From Streptomyces thinghirensis (lineage in GTDB: Bacteria; Actinomycetota; Actinomycetia; Streptomycetales; Streptomycetaceae), in the NCBI GenBank assembly GCA_021502835.1, contig JAKFGP010000059.1:62001-126000 (forward strand): DNA of 64,000 bases, given 5' to 3'. The position numbers and the translations under genes were made by a program. This document shows, one piece after another, positions 1 to 10,129 of the stretch. Every line of letters begins with the position of its first letter. The first letter of the stretch is position 1. Below the pieces are notes generated by a model. The model was not told where the DNA came from. It saw only the letters and a program-made list of their open reading frames with translations, and made no database searches.

Positions 1-5
1 AGCTG

Positions 6-338
6 TTGAGCCTTCCGCGTATCGTCGTGATCTGCGGCTCCACCCGCTTCATGACCGAGATGACCGAGGCCGATCTGCGGGAGACCAAAGCCGGGAAGAT
101 TGTCGTCAAACCGGGCTGTGACATGAAGTCGCCGCACGAACTTTGGCCCGATCCTGGCGAGGCCGAGGCGCTGAAGGTTCGACTCGACAATCTGCACCGG
201 GCGAAGATCCGGCTCGCTGATGAGATGCTCGTAGTCGGCGACTACATCGGAGACAGCACCCGAGCCGAAATCGCCTACGCCCGGTCGCTGGGCAAGCCCG
301 TGCGGTTCACGCACCCCGAAGTCGACCCTGACACCTGA
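6..338 (+). CDS. Small nucleoside 2-deoxyribosyltransferase-like protein
   Basis: A 110-residue reading frame opening with a hydrophobic strand and a glycine/serine turn (IVVICGSTRF) and ending with the pattern DSTRAEIAYARSLGKPV. The same start and end are seen in short Streptomyces proteins related to nucleoside 2-deoxyribosyltransferases and DUF4406, which have a Rossmann-like base/ribose-binding fold. A central MLVVGDYIGDSTRAEI segment fits the family's active-site strand. The frame is intact, unlike most genes here. The TTG start at position 6 is only the first possible start in the window, and the real one may lie to the left. Substrate and role are unknown; the fold-level assignment is by motif only. 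Confidence 0.6.
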   Translation: MSLPRIVVICGSTRFMTEMTEADLRETKAGKIVVKPGCDMKSPHELWPDPGEAEALKVRLDNLHRAKIRLADEMLVVGDYIGDSTRAEIAYARSLGKPVRFTHPEVDPDT

Positions 339-724
339 CAGCTCGCTGCCACCTCGACAACCACGGCCGGCAGCCCGCCGCCTGACCGTCTCGCGGTGGC
401 TTCGGCCGCCGCCCACCCCACACCCTCCGCAGGCATCCCTTGGTTTTGATCATCTAGGCGAGACGGCTCTTGAACAGGAATGAGAAGTACGCGGGGTAGC
501 CGTCACGGTCTGCCACGACCTATTCCCGGCCGTGTGGCGGCACGGTGGAGATGACCGGCTGACCGCGAGGACGGGGGCAGGATCAGCTGCCGTCCCATCA
601 GTTCCCCTGCGCCCTGGCCGGAAGTCAGTCGCAAGGCGACAACCGCGAGCGACCCCCTCGCCGTGCTCCCGGGCATCCTGGCCCTTGTCCGCCCCGGACC
701 ACCGCGCCGCTACGCCACCGTCGG
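339..724. other. Gap between converging genes, nothing recognised
   Basis: About 385 bases separate the end of the deoxyribosyltransferase-like gene from the 3' end of the sensor phosphatase, which converges on it. No coding frame with family motifs, no RNA gene and no clear hairpin terminator was seen. Confidence 0.4.
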
Positions 725-3505
725 TCACGGCTCCAACTCGGACAGGTCGTCGAGCCCCGGGAAGAGACGTGGATCGGGAAGCGGCGCCTCGGCCGAGGGC
801 TGTTGTGTCAGGGACTGTTCCGTCCATACGACCTTGCCGGTCGAGGTGTATCGGGTTCCCCAGCGCTCGGCGAGCTGTGCCACGAGGAACAGCCCGCGTC
901 CGCCCTCGTCTGTCGTGGCCGCCCTGCGCAGATGGGGGAGGTGCTGCTGCCGTCGGACACCTCGCAGATCAGCGCCCGGTCGTAGAGCAACCGTACGTGG
1001 ATTGGTTCGGAGCCGTGACGGATGGCGTTCGTCAGCAGTTCGCTGAGCATGAGCTCTGTGGTGAACGCCATGTCGTCCAGGCCCCATGCGGTCAGTTGAC
1101 GGCTGCTCGCGTTGCGGACGGTGCCGACGGCGGCGGGGTCGCGGGGGACGTCCCAGTCGGCGACGTGGGAACGGTCCAGCAGTCTGGTGCGGGCGACGAG
1201 GAGTGCGACGTCGTCGTGACGGTGCTCGGGCAGCATGCCGTCGAACACCGCCTCGCAGATGTCCTCCGGAGTGCGCTCGTGTGCCCCGGCGAGTGTGCTG
1301 CGCAGCGCTTCCAGGCCCTCGTCGATGTCGCGGTCGCGCCGCTCGACCAGCCCGTCCGTGTAGAGGACGAGCGTGCTGCCCCTCGGACAGTTGCAGCTCG
1401 GCGGTCTCGAACGGAAGGCCTCCCAGGCCCAGTGGCGGCGCGATGGGCACTTCGGCCATTTCCACGGTGCCGTCGGGATGGACCAGCATGGGGCGAGGTG
1501 CCCTGCGCGCGAGATGCTGCACCGGCCGGAAACCGGGTCGTGCACCGCGTAGAGGCAGGTGGCGCCGCTGACCGCTTCCCCGCTCGAGCCTTCGGGATCC
1601 TCCTGGTCGAGGCGGCTGACCAGTTCGTCGAGATGGGTCAGGAGTTCGTCCGGGGGCAGGTCCAGCGTCGAGAAGTTCTGCACGGCGGTACGCAGCCGTC
1701 CCATGGTGGCCGCCGCGTGCAGCCCGTGCCCCACGACGTCACCGACGACGAGCGCGACACGGGCACCGGGCAGGGGGATCACGTCGAACCAGTCGCCACC
1801 GACCCGAGCCTGGGCGGGCAGGTAGCGGTAGGCGATGTCAACGGCACTCTGATTGGGCAGGACATGCGGCAGGAGGCTCCGCTGAAGGGTTTCCGCCATC
1901 GTGTGCTCGCGGGTGAAACGGCGAGGCGTTGTCGATGGCGACGGCGGCTCGGGCGGTCAGCTCCTCGGCGAACGTCAGGTCCTCCTGGTCGAAGGGTGCC
2001 GAGCCCTCCGCACGCCAGAAGTGGGCAACGCCCAGAGGGATGCCGCGCGCCTGCAACGGCACCGTGATGAGCGAGCGGATGCCGTACGCGCGGACGGCGT
2101 CGGCCCCCTTCCGGGTCCTGGGCCGGCCACGTGTGGAGGGCTGTCAGGTCGGCTTCCAGCACCGCCCGTCCACTGGTCAACGCCGAGGCAGCGGGCGTGC
2201 CCGTGACGTCGAGCGGAACGACGCCTCCGACGGGCCGGAACGGGTGGTCTTCCCGAATGCCGCGCAGGGCGATGCGCCGCATCCGCGTGGGCGTGCCGGA
2301 CGGCTCCTCGCCCCGCGCCACGGCGTCCAGCAGGTCCACGGTGACGAAGTCGGCGAACCGCGGAACCGCCACACCCGCCAGCTCTTCGGCCGTCTGGGCA
2401 ACATCCAGGGTCGTGCCGACCCGTACCCCCGCCTCATGAAGGATGTTCAGCCGCTCACGGCCACCTCCGCCGTGCCGGCCAGTGCTCGCAGCTCCGTGCT
2501 GTCCCGGAGGGTCGCCACGTGGCCGGAGGGTCCGCCGGTCGGGGCGGTGCGCCTGGTGTTGACGGCCACCAGCCGGCCCCGGCAAGGTGTACCTGGTCCG
2601 TGACGGGGCGATCGGAGCAGAGCAGTTCGACCGTGGCGGAATCGAGGCCCAGCTCTGTGATGTGCTGCCCGTCGGAGTCCTTCGGCAACCGTAGCAGCCG
2701 CCGCGCCTCGTCGTTGGCCAGGACCAGACGACCGTCGCGGCTCGTGATGAGCACCCCCTCGCGGACGGCGTGCAGCACCGCGTCGTGGTGTTCGTACATC
2801 CGAGTCATCTCACTGGGCCCGATGCCCCGTGTCTGACGTCGCAGGCGTCGGCTGACCAGCGCGGCGCTGCCGACGGCGAGAAGCAGCGCGACACCGGCCG
2901 AGGCCATGATCACCGGGATCTGGTCCTGCAGTGACTGCCCGACTGTTCGGAGGCTCACCCCTGCCCCGACGAGCCCCACGACCACGCCGTCACCGTTGGT
3001 GACCGGGGCCACCGCTCGTGCCGCATCCGTCGGATCACCCTCGTAGATCTCGGTGAACGGCTTCGCCTCCCGCCGCCCGCTCGACGCCCGCCGCCCGCTT
3101 GCCGATCAGATCCGGGTCGGTGTCGGCATAGCGGGTGCCGTCCTTCGCCATGACGACGATGAAGTCCACCCCTGTGCCCCCGTGTGCCGCGGCCACGTAC
3201 GGTTGCAACGCCGCTGTCGGATCATCCGACTCCAGTGCCGCGACGAGCCCCGGCGAGTGCGCGAAGCTCTCCGCGACAGCCCGTGACCTCTCCTGCGCAT
3301 CCTGTTCGGCGTCGTTGCGTGCTTGCAGGGTGAGCCCCGCAACGGCCGCCGCGATGAGGAACACCGCGACCACGATCTGGAGAAACAGCACCTGCCCGGC
3401 GACGCTGCGCCCCCGCAGCTCCCACCAACGGCCCGGGCTCCTTCCCTCACCGGTCAGGTCGACCGAGAGCTGACCGGCACGCTTCGATCGAGCGGTACGC
3501 CCCCT
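725..3505 (-). CDS. Membrane sensor PAS/GAF/SpoIIE-type PP2C phosphatase with C-terminal HATPase
   Basis: A multidomain signalling protein rebuilt across several frameshifts. Domains from the N-terminus: a membrane helix (near 3390-3310, LFLQIVVAVFLIAAAVAGL), an extracytoplasmic sensor of Cache/DcuS type (3300-3030), a second membrane helix (2920-2850), a PAS domain (2800-2460), a GAF domain (2450-1930), a SpoIIE-like PP2C phosphatase (1900-1180) with metal-binding motifs GGDWFDV, VVGDVVGHG and LYTDGLVERR, and a histidine-kinase-like ATPase (1170-780) with ELLTNAIRHGS and GGRGLFLVAQLAERWG. Streptomyces has many such proteins. They usually act on anti-sigma-factor antagonists or as anti-sigma kinases that pass an external signal to a sigma factor. 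The stop codon at 727-725 is clear; the start is not resolved, because the in-frame sequence upstream of the first helix has no obvious ATG. No partner-switching genes lie beside it, so its target is unknown. Confidence 0.85.
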
Positions 3506-3552
3506 GCATCCCCCTTTTTTAGCATCTTTGGATTAAATAACGTGTTTGGGGT
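3506..3552 (-). promoter_or_regulatory. AT-rich tract upstream of the sensor phosphatase (possible promoter region)
   Basis: A short stretch (runs of T, then GATTAAATAACGTGTTT on the + strand) is strikingly AT-rich within very GC-rich DNA and lies immediately upstream of the phosphatase gene. Position and composition suit a promoter region for that gene. No convincing pair of -10 and -35 boxes could be assigned. Confidence 0.25.
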
Positions 3553-3676
3553 GGTCGTGCGACAGGCGGGCCACACCGGTGGCCCTGCCGCAGTCCCCGC
3601 TTGCGGATGGCGTTCCCAATCCACCCCCATGCCGGATGCTGGATGGTGTGCCTCCGGGTCATGTCGCATCTGGCAC

Positions 3677-3769
3677 GGGATACCCGCCGAGGACCTGGCC
3701 GCCGCCGGCCGTGTCCTCGCCCTGGTCACCGAGCGTGCCAACGCGGAGCTTGCGGCGCCGACCACCTGA
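3677..3769 (+). pseudogene. Possible C-terminal remnant of a MarR-family regulator
   Basis: A short frame ends with IPAEDLAAAGRVLALVTERANAELAA and then a stop. This resembles the last helix of MarR-type regulators, where an 'xxED(L)xxAxRVLxxVTERANAEL' pattern is common. No helix-turn-helix portion can be found upstream in any frame, so if the assignment is right only the tail survives. The region also has the window's general frameshift noise. This is a weak call on one helix of sequence. Confidence 0.25.
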
Positions 3770-4279
3770 TCGCGAACGCCTGCTGCACCCACGTCACCAG
3801 GGACCACGCCGCCGCGGACCGGCGGGGACTCGGTGCCGGAGGGGATCGGCCCGTTCCTGGCGGGCGATGGTCCTGGTCGAAGCTCCTCGCCCGCGGCTTC
3901 GACCGTAGGCTCTCGGGCATCACCGGTACTCACGGACACGGCCCTCCGGCGAAGAGGGGGCGTTCCCGGTCCTGTGTGACGAGTGGTGTCGGGTCCCGTC
4001 GTTAGCACCAGGCGGAGTCCACCCGCTTGGCCTTCGTGCTGCTCGCCCTTCTTCCGTAGCCACCCCGGGCAGCCAGTGCGTCGGCCCGGTCCGAACGGCC
4101 TCGGCGCTGCTCGTCGCGGCATGGTTCGTCCGCTCGGTCCGTGGGTGAACCGGGCAACGGCCGACGCTGTGAGTTCCGGGGTGGTTGTGACGTCCTTCAC
4201 CGCCCCGGCCCTTCTGGCCGTGCTTCCCACTCGCCTGACGGGGCCGGCCTGTTCTCCTGCGCCGGTCCTCGAGCGCGAC

Positions 4280-4909
4280 CCCGACCGTGGCGGGCAACGA
4301 TGCCGCCGCTCCCGCGCGCACGTCCGTCAGGAGGCGTCCTGCTGGGCGGTGGCGCCGGGCGGACCGGCGACGCATCCACAGAGGGAGGGCGTACCAGGAC
4401 AGCGCGAACCAGAGCATCACGCCACCCACGAGAAGTTTCGCCATGACGCCGGGCACGATGACGTGGAGGATCAGAGCAGAGTGCAGCCGATGGTCACGGC
4501 CATCAGGAGCATGCCGCACATCATGAGCCGGTGTGCCACCTCCAGCATCTCGTCCTTCATTCGCTGCCCCGACAGGAAGCGGTGCATGGAGACCGGGGCG
4601 ATCAGACAAGCCGTGGCGGTGGCGCCCGGAGACACACGGTGATGACGTAGACGACGTGGTCGAACGTGCCCAGGTCGCGGAAGAGGGCGGAACGCGACGC
4701 TCAGCAGGAAGCCGAAGAGGATCTGCACTCCCGTCTGGGCGACCCGCGTCTCCTGCATGATCTCGTTCCATCTGCGATTGACGCGCTCGCGAGGGAGCTC
4801 CGGCGCCTGTCCGGGACAGGCGCCATGTGTCGCCGCACCCATCATGCACCTGTCGGCCGTGACTTCCGGACGACTCGACCGGCTCCATAGTCGTACTCAT
4901 CTTTCTCAT
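4280..4909 (-). CDS. DUF6328-family membrane protein
   Basis: An actinomycete-specific small membrane protein. Across one or two frameshifts it carries the family hallmark (P)ERVNRRWNEIMQETRVAQTGVQILFGFLL near 4800-4700. It then has further hydrophobic spans (ATATACLIAPVSMHRFL near 4620-4570, MLLMAVTIGCTLLLILHVIVPGVM near 4510-4430, and VMLWFALSWYALPLWMRRR near 4420-4360), giving about four helices. The chosen start ATG at 4909 follows a strong ribosome site (GGGAGGG, 4920-4914); a second ATG lies nine bases downstream. The arginine-rich C-terminus is frameshifted, so the end is uncertain by about 80 bases. Function of the family is unknown. It is unrelated to the biosynthetic operon and is probably conserved flanking chromosome. 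Confidence 0.75.
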
Positions 4910-4920
4910 CTTTCCCTCCC

Positions 4921-6031
4921 GTGGCGAACCGTTCGTGTGCCCGCTCGGTTTGTTGGCATGCCGACACCCTCGGCCGCTCGGGGCGGCTGCGCTTGCAGCC
5001 GGGCGTGCCCCGCCCCGGGGCCGCGCTTGCCGCGTGTGGCTGAGGGTGGCGCGAAGGGCCAGATGTCGACCTCGGCCTCTGTGTCGGCAGCGGGGAGCGA
5101 GACCAGGAGATCGGCTCGCCGTCATCGTCGGCCCGGCCGCGCGTTTTCGTCGTGCCCGCCGGCGTTTTCGTCGTGCCCGCCCGGGCGGAGGTGCAAAGCG
5201 GACGCGGATGCGGCGTGCTGCGGGCGGCGACGAGGCGCAGATGGGGCTCGGGCGGCGTGAACCGGGTCGAGCGCAATGCGTACTGGTCGTATCAGCGGCT
5301 GCGGCACTTCGCCTTCGGCTGACCGCCGATCCGCGGCTCTCCTCCGCCCGGCTCGATGATGCGGATTGCGGGTCAGCTCGTGCCGTGGAGCGCTGCGATC
5401 GCAGCGTGCGTCTCTGCGGCGGAACTGCTGTACCGCTCGCGGAGGGCACGCTCTGGGCCCGCATGGTGGTCGTCTGATACTCGCACGGCAGCCCGGGCAG
5501 TATCCGGCCTGGCGGTGTGGCAGGCCCCTGCGTTCTTGTCTCGCTATCACTGCGGCGACGTTGTCGACGGGGAACGGCAGCTTTCCGGTACACTTGATGG
5601 CACACGACCCTCGCTCCGTAGATGTCGGCGGAAGGGGCCGGAAGTTGGCCGGGGACTTCGGTCGCCATATAGAAGCACCCGGCCTCGCCTTCGCCAACGT
5701 CGTGGATCGCCGCTCACGTTCGGGTGGCTTCAACGCCGCTGCGACCCGCCCCTCGTATCAGAAGGCCTGTCGCTCGAAAGGTCCGTGCCGGCCCTGCGCA
5801 AGTTGAATCGCCTTCAACGCGATCCGCCGGCCCGGGAACCGGTCGCGTGTCGGCCTGCTTCGGCCATCAGCCCGCTGGCCGTCCCGCTGAAGCAGCTGTC
5901 GCGGTGCGCTTCGTCCCGGCTTCGACGGTGGTCGACCCGGGCCCGCCGGTCGACCGATGAGTTCTGGGTCGTGCGGAGGTCACACCTGTAGGGCCGCCGG
6001 CGACTGACGCGGTCGTACCCGAAGGAGACGC
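4921..6031. other. 1.1 kb with no recognisable gene
   Basis: Several overlapping open frames exist on both strands, as expected in GC-rich DNA, but none shows a family motif, a good ribosome site and a sensible length together. Direct short repeats of a CGTTTTCGTCGTGCCCGCC-like sequence occur near 5150-5180. Given the frameshift noise, a real small gene could be hidden here. Confidence 0.3.
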
Positions 6032-6587
6032 ATGGCAAAGCTCATCACTGATGATCACCTCGCTCGACGGATACGCCGAGGCGGCGGAGGGTGACCCGGC
6101 ACCGGGGCCGACGACCAGGAGGTGCATACCTTCATCAACGACCCTTCCGCCCCGTCGGCACGTACCTCTACGGCCGACGGATGTACGAGACGATGCTCTA
6201 CTGGGAGACCGCGCACGCCGAGCTCGGCCAGCCGCCGCACATCCTGCAGTACGCCCGCGACTGGCAGGCCGGCGAGAAGGTCGTGTACTCCACGACGCTT
6301 GATCTGGTGTCCAGCACGAAGACCAGGCTCGAGGACCTCTCGACCCGGACGCGGTGCGCAAGCTCAAGGCGTCGACTCTGGATCGCGACCTCACCGTCGA
6401 CGGCCCGAACCTCGCGGCCCAGGCGATCGCGGCCGGCCTCGTGGACGAGTACCACCTGTTCATCACCACGAGCGTGGTCGGCGGCGGCAAGCGGTTCTTC
6501 CCCGACGGCGTCCGCCTCGATCTTGAGCGGGTCGAGGAACGTGCCTTCGACAGCGGACTGATCTACGCGCGCTACCGGACCCGCTGA
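6032..6587 (+). CDS. RibD C-terminal / dihydrofolate reductase family protein
   Basis: A stand-alone reductase-fold protein of about 185 residues, the size usual for the stand-alone 'dihydrofolate reductase family protein' of actinomycetes. Readable blocks in order: MAKLIT, then SLDGYAEAAEGD, VGTYLYGRRMYETMLYWE, KVVYSTTLDLVSSTKTRLE, LDRDLTVDGPNLAAQAI, DEYHLFITTSVVGGGKRFF and a C-terminal RYRTR. The GRRMYE and GGGKRFFPDG motifs are typical of this family, which binds NADPH; the substrate is usually unknown. The start ATG at 6032 follows GAAGGAG at 6021-6027. At least three single-base shifts interrupt the frame. It stands alone between two unrecognised stretches, with no riboflavin or folate genes beside it. 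Confidence 0.8.
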
Positions 6588-7806
6588 GCCTGCGACGACC
6601 GCTAACACACTGAAGCGCCGAGGACGCCGCTGACGCGACAAGGTCCTTACTGATTGTTTCTGATCGTTTCAGGCCGGGCTTGGCTCAGGAGCTTGAGGAG
6701 CTTGGCGGTTGGGCTGGTGGGCGGCAGAGTTCTGGGGCGTCGGACGATCTCATGCCATTCAGCGGCGACCCTCGGCTTTCGAGACGAACAGCTTGTGCCT
6801 GGGTAGCCGGGCACGGCGGACCCATGACCGACGAGACCGGCTTCGCCCCCAGCAACGAATGCGAGGCAGCCGCCGGTGGCAAGGGCCAGGCCCCCGCCGC
6901 CAAACCCGATCGACAGCACAAGGACACTACCTGGGTCCAACGCGATCAGACCGTAAGGGGGAACGCGGCGACCAGGCAGGCAAAGGCCGCGATCCAGCGG
7001 CGGGCACGCCTTGCGCCGCGTCGCCGCGAGACTGTGCACGGTGGTGTCGACAGCGTGGGTAGCAACACCAGGCACTTGACGGAGTACCGACGGGCTGGCG
7101 TCCGCCGTCCTCGGGCCGTTCAACCACCCAGGTCCGGCCGCGGTGGTCCCAGGCAACGGTCCCGTACGATAACTCGAACGGCCCACGAAGTTCTGTGATG
7201 GCCAAGCGTGGTGCGCTGCTCACGCTCAATGGTCCTGCGCCACGCCGTGGACTCCTCCGAACTGCCCTTTCACCCGATGCCTACCCGCATCCTGGATGGA
7301 GCTGTACCCGAGGTCAAGCGCCCGACGGCATCGTTGGAGGTGCCATGGGCACGGAGACGCGCGCCGAGACCGGCCGCCGACGCGCTGGGCACGCCTCGGC
7401 CGTGGGCCGCGTGGGGCGACCCCGTTCAGCGCGCCCCACGCAGCTGTCGTACGGGCTCACCGGAAGCTTCCTCGCGCCGGGGAGGCGCCAGCAGCGGCAC
7501 ACCACCGTCCCGGGCCACGCCGATCAGTAAGCCGTTGCAACCCGGGCTCGGAGGTGTCCACCACGCGGGGACAGGACCAGCCCGGCAGTATCGATCCGGT
7601 CCGGTCGTCGAACGCGGCGGGCAGCGCGCCGGGCCGTGGAAATCTCACTCACGAGGTGCTTCCCGGTCAGCGGCCACCTCTTCATTTCCGCCGTCCACGG
7701 ACTGCCTGTCAAGATCCGCATACGAGCAGTCCGCTTACGAGGGACAATGGAGGCGTAGGCCACGCACACGCCGCCCTCGCCGCACGCCGAACCAGGAGTC
7801 ACCGTC
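6588..7806. other. 1.2 kb with no recognisable gene
   Basis: Frames on both strands were read. A minus-strand frame (about 7186-6647) contains hydrophobic glycine-rich stretches and ends LLSQARPETIRNNQ, but I do not recognise a family. The plus strand between 7208 and 7800 gives only low-complexity, arginine-rich translation. An imperfect tandem decamer, TGATTGTTTC/TGATCGTTTC, sits at about 6651-6670. The stretch may hold a badly frameshifted gene or a mobile-element remnant; neither can be supported. Confidence 0.3.
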
Positions 7807-8623
7807 TTGTCCGAGCGCACCTCGCACGCCGCCCACCCCGACCTCAGGCCGACTGCGGCAGCTGCTTCGGCCTGTGCTGCGTGGCGCTGCCCTCCTCACG
7901 TTCGTCGGACTTCCCGGTGAACAAGTCCGCCGGCACACCCTGTGGAAACCCTCCAGGAGGACCTCCGCTGCGGAACCACGAGCGGCTGCGCGACAAGGGC
8001 TGCAGCGGCTGCACGGTGTTCGACTGCTTCGGCGCGCCGAAGGTCTCCCAGGTCACCTCGAGGGCGTCAGCTGGCGCGAGGAGCCGGACTCGGCCCGCGC
8101 GATGTACGAAGTCTTCCCTGTCGTGCGCCAACTCCAGGAGCTCCTGAAGTACACCGCGCAGGCCTTGACCTGCCCTCGGCCCGGCCCGCGCACCGGACTC
8201 CGCCGCGCGTACGAACAGATCGACGCGCTCACCCGGGACACGGCCCAGACCTTGCTCGCTGTCGACGGGATGCGCTGCGCGGCGAAGTGAACCCACTGCT
8301 CCCGCGCGCCAGCGAACTGGCCCGCGCGGCGGTCCCGGGGCGCAAGAAGAACCACCGGGGCGCCAACCTCATCGGCGCGAAGCTTAGCGGCGCGAAGCTG
8401 CGCGGCTCCAGCATGCGGCGCCTCCTCATCGCGGCCGATCTGTCCGACGCCGACCTGCGCGACGCCGACCTTATTGGCGCGCGACTGAGGGACACCCAAC
8501 CTTTGTGGGCAGACCTGCGCGGCGCGCTGTTCCTCACCCAGCCTCAGCTGAACGCCGCGCGGGGCGACGGCCCGCACGAAGGTCCCCCAGTCCTTGAAGC
8601 GCCCGTCACACTGGGCGGCCTGA
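7807..8623 (+). CDS. Cysteine-rich pentapeptide-repeat protein
   Basis: After correcting a few single-base shifts, the protein starts (TTG at 7807) with SERTSHAAHP, then a cysteine-rich segment (DCGSCFGLCC, and later GCSGCTVFDCFG) that could bind metal or form disulfides. A helical middle follows (MYEVFPVVRQLQELLKYTAQAL, AYEQIDALTRDTAQTLL). The C-terminal half has pentapeptide repeats (NLIGAKLSGAKLRGSS, then LSDADLRDADLIGARL). The end is restored as QSLKRPSHWAA followed by TGA at 8621-8623; a single extra base hides this stop in the raw frame. Pentapeptide repeats form a right-handed beta-helix. The Streptomyces subfamily with this N-terminus is common but has no assigned role. Not evidently linked to the cluster. 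Confidence 0.8.
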
Positions 8624-8898
8624 AGCGTGTTGCAGAAGGCTGCGTTCGGTCAGGTCAGTGGGGCCAGTCGGCGCTGTCGTCAGTCGCGGAGGATCTTGTA
8701 GTGCTTCATGCGTAAGGCGGTGCTCCGCACGGGCCACGATCTAGCGGTCCTCGTCTGGCCAGTGCTTGCTAGTTCCCTGGTCGCACTACCTGTGATCTGC
8801 GAACTCTTAAACAGCCGGGGCCGATGGCGAGAGGTGGTGGTTCCATCGGAACCGACCGCCGGGGTCCCTCCAACCGGTGCTACTGCAAGGAGCACGAG

Positions 8899-10113
8899 AT
8901 GACCGGGGCGTTCTCCTCGCGAACAGATACCGCTGTTCAATTCTTCGCCGATGGGTTCACCGACAATCCGTATCCGCAGTACGCGACGCCCGCGAAACCG
9001 CCCCGGTCATCCGCACCTCTTGGGGTGTCTGGGTGGTCACCCGGTACGAGGACGTGTTCGGCCTGCTGCGCTCGGGCGCATCGGTCGAACTGCGTATTGT
9101 CGACTCCAGCGGGTTGGAGAGCCTGCGTCGGAAGCGACGAGTCGCGCAAGACGCCGCTCATCGACGGCTTCGATGAGCGACCGGGACGCCCCGGACCACA
9201 CCCGGCTGCGGCGCCTGTGCAGCAGGCGTTCACGCCGAAGTCGATCCAGGCGCTGGCGCCGCGCATCGGGGAGCTCGTCGACGGCATGCTCGACCGGATC
9301 GCCGAGGAGGGCGGCGCGGACCTGGCGCCCGCGCTCGCGTCGCCACCGCCGTTCACGGTGATCGCGGACATGCTGGGCGCCCCACCCACCGACCACGAGC
9401 GGATCCGGAACTCGAGCGGCACGCTCGTCCGCCCTGGCCCCGTCGCCGACCCGGCCGCGTCATGCAGGAGATCGAGAACGCGGACGCCGAACTGGCCAGT
9501 CCTCACCGCCGAGATGATCGCCTCGGAAGCGGCGCAACCCCGCCGACGACCCTCGACCGCCCCTCATCGCCGAGGAGGCCGGCGAAAGCTGAGTGATCGA
9601 CGAACTGGTCGCGCAGATTCAGCTGCTCTACATCAGCGGGCCACGACGACCGTGAACCTGCTCGCCAACGGCACTCTCGCGCTGCTGCGCCACCCCGAGT
9701 AGCCTCAGCGCGCGCCGCGACCCGATCTCAGCGCCCAACGCGGTGGACGAACTGTTGCGCTACGACAGCCCGTTGCAGTCGAGCCGTCGTATCACCCTGG
9801 AGTCGACGAAGTTCAGCGGCGTGGAGATCCCGCCGGGCGCGATGGTGGTCGCCGCGCCGCCTCCGCGAACCGCGACGCCGCACGCTGGGCGAGGACGCGG
9901 ACACGCTGCGCCTGGACCGCGAAGGGGCCCAGCACCCACCTGGCGTTCGGCCCGGCTCGCACCACTGCCTCGGCGCGGCCCCGGCCCGTCTGGAGGCGAG
10001 CATCACCCTTCGAGCGGATGCTCAAGCGGTTCCCGGACCTCGCCCCGGCCGGTGACGTGACCTGGAACGGCCGTATCAACGCGCGCGTATCGCTGCCGGT
10101 CTCGGCCGGCTGA
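8899..10113 (+). CDS. Cytochrome P450
   Basis: A bacterial class I P450 of about 400 residues, the usual length. Visible landmarks: an N-terminal FADGFTDNPYPQYA, a substrate-region segment TPKSIQALAPRIGELVDGML, the I-helix near 9630-9660 (frameshifted form of AGHDTTVNLLANGTLALLRHPE), the ELLRYDSPLQSSRRIT segment around the K-helix/meander, and the heme-binding loop FGPGSHHCLGAALARLEASI near 9945-9990 with the thiolate Cys. The start ATG at 8899 has an AAGGAG ribosome site at 8887-8892. The gene converges on the trans-AT gene, leaving almost no gap, so it is the first gene outside the minus-strand operon. P450s beside PKS/NRPS operons often hydroxylate or epoxidise the product; a role here is inference from position. 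No ferredoxin gene is adjacent. Confidence 0.88.
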
Positions 10114-10129
10114 CGGGGCCGACGCCGAA

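Noticed and set aside
532..2067. Long plus-strand open frame opposite the sensor phosphatase
   Set aside because: It is antisense to clear PP2C and ATPase motifs, is arginine/proline-rich and has no family signature; a GC-rich shadow.
6651..6670. Imperfect TGATTGTTTC/TGATCGTTTC repeat as an attachment site or IS end
   Set aside because: Only two short copies, no partner repeat seen, no integrase or transposase recognised nearby.
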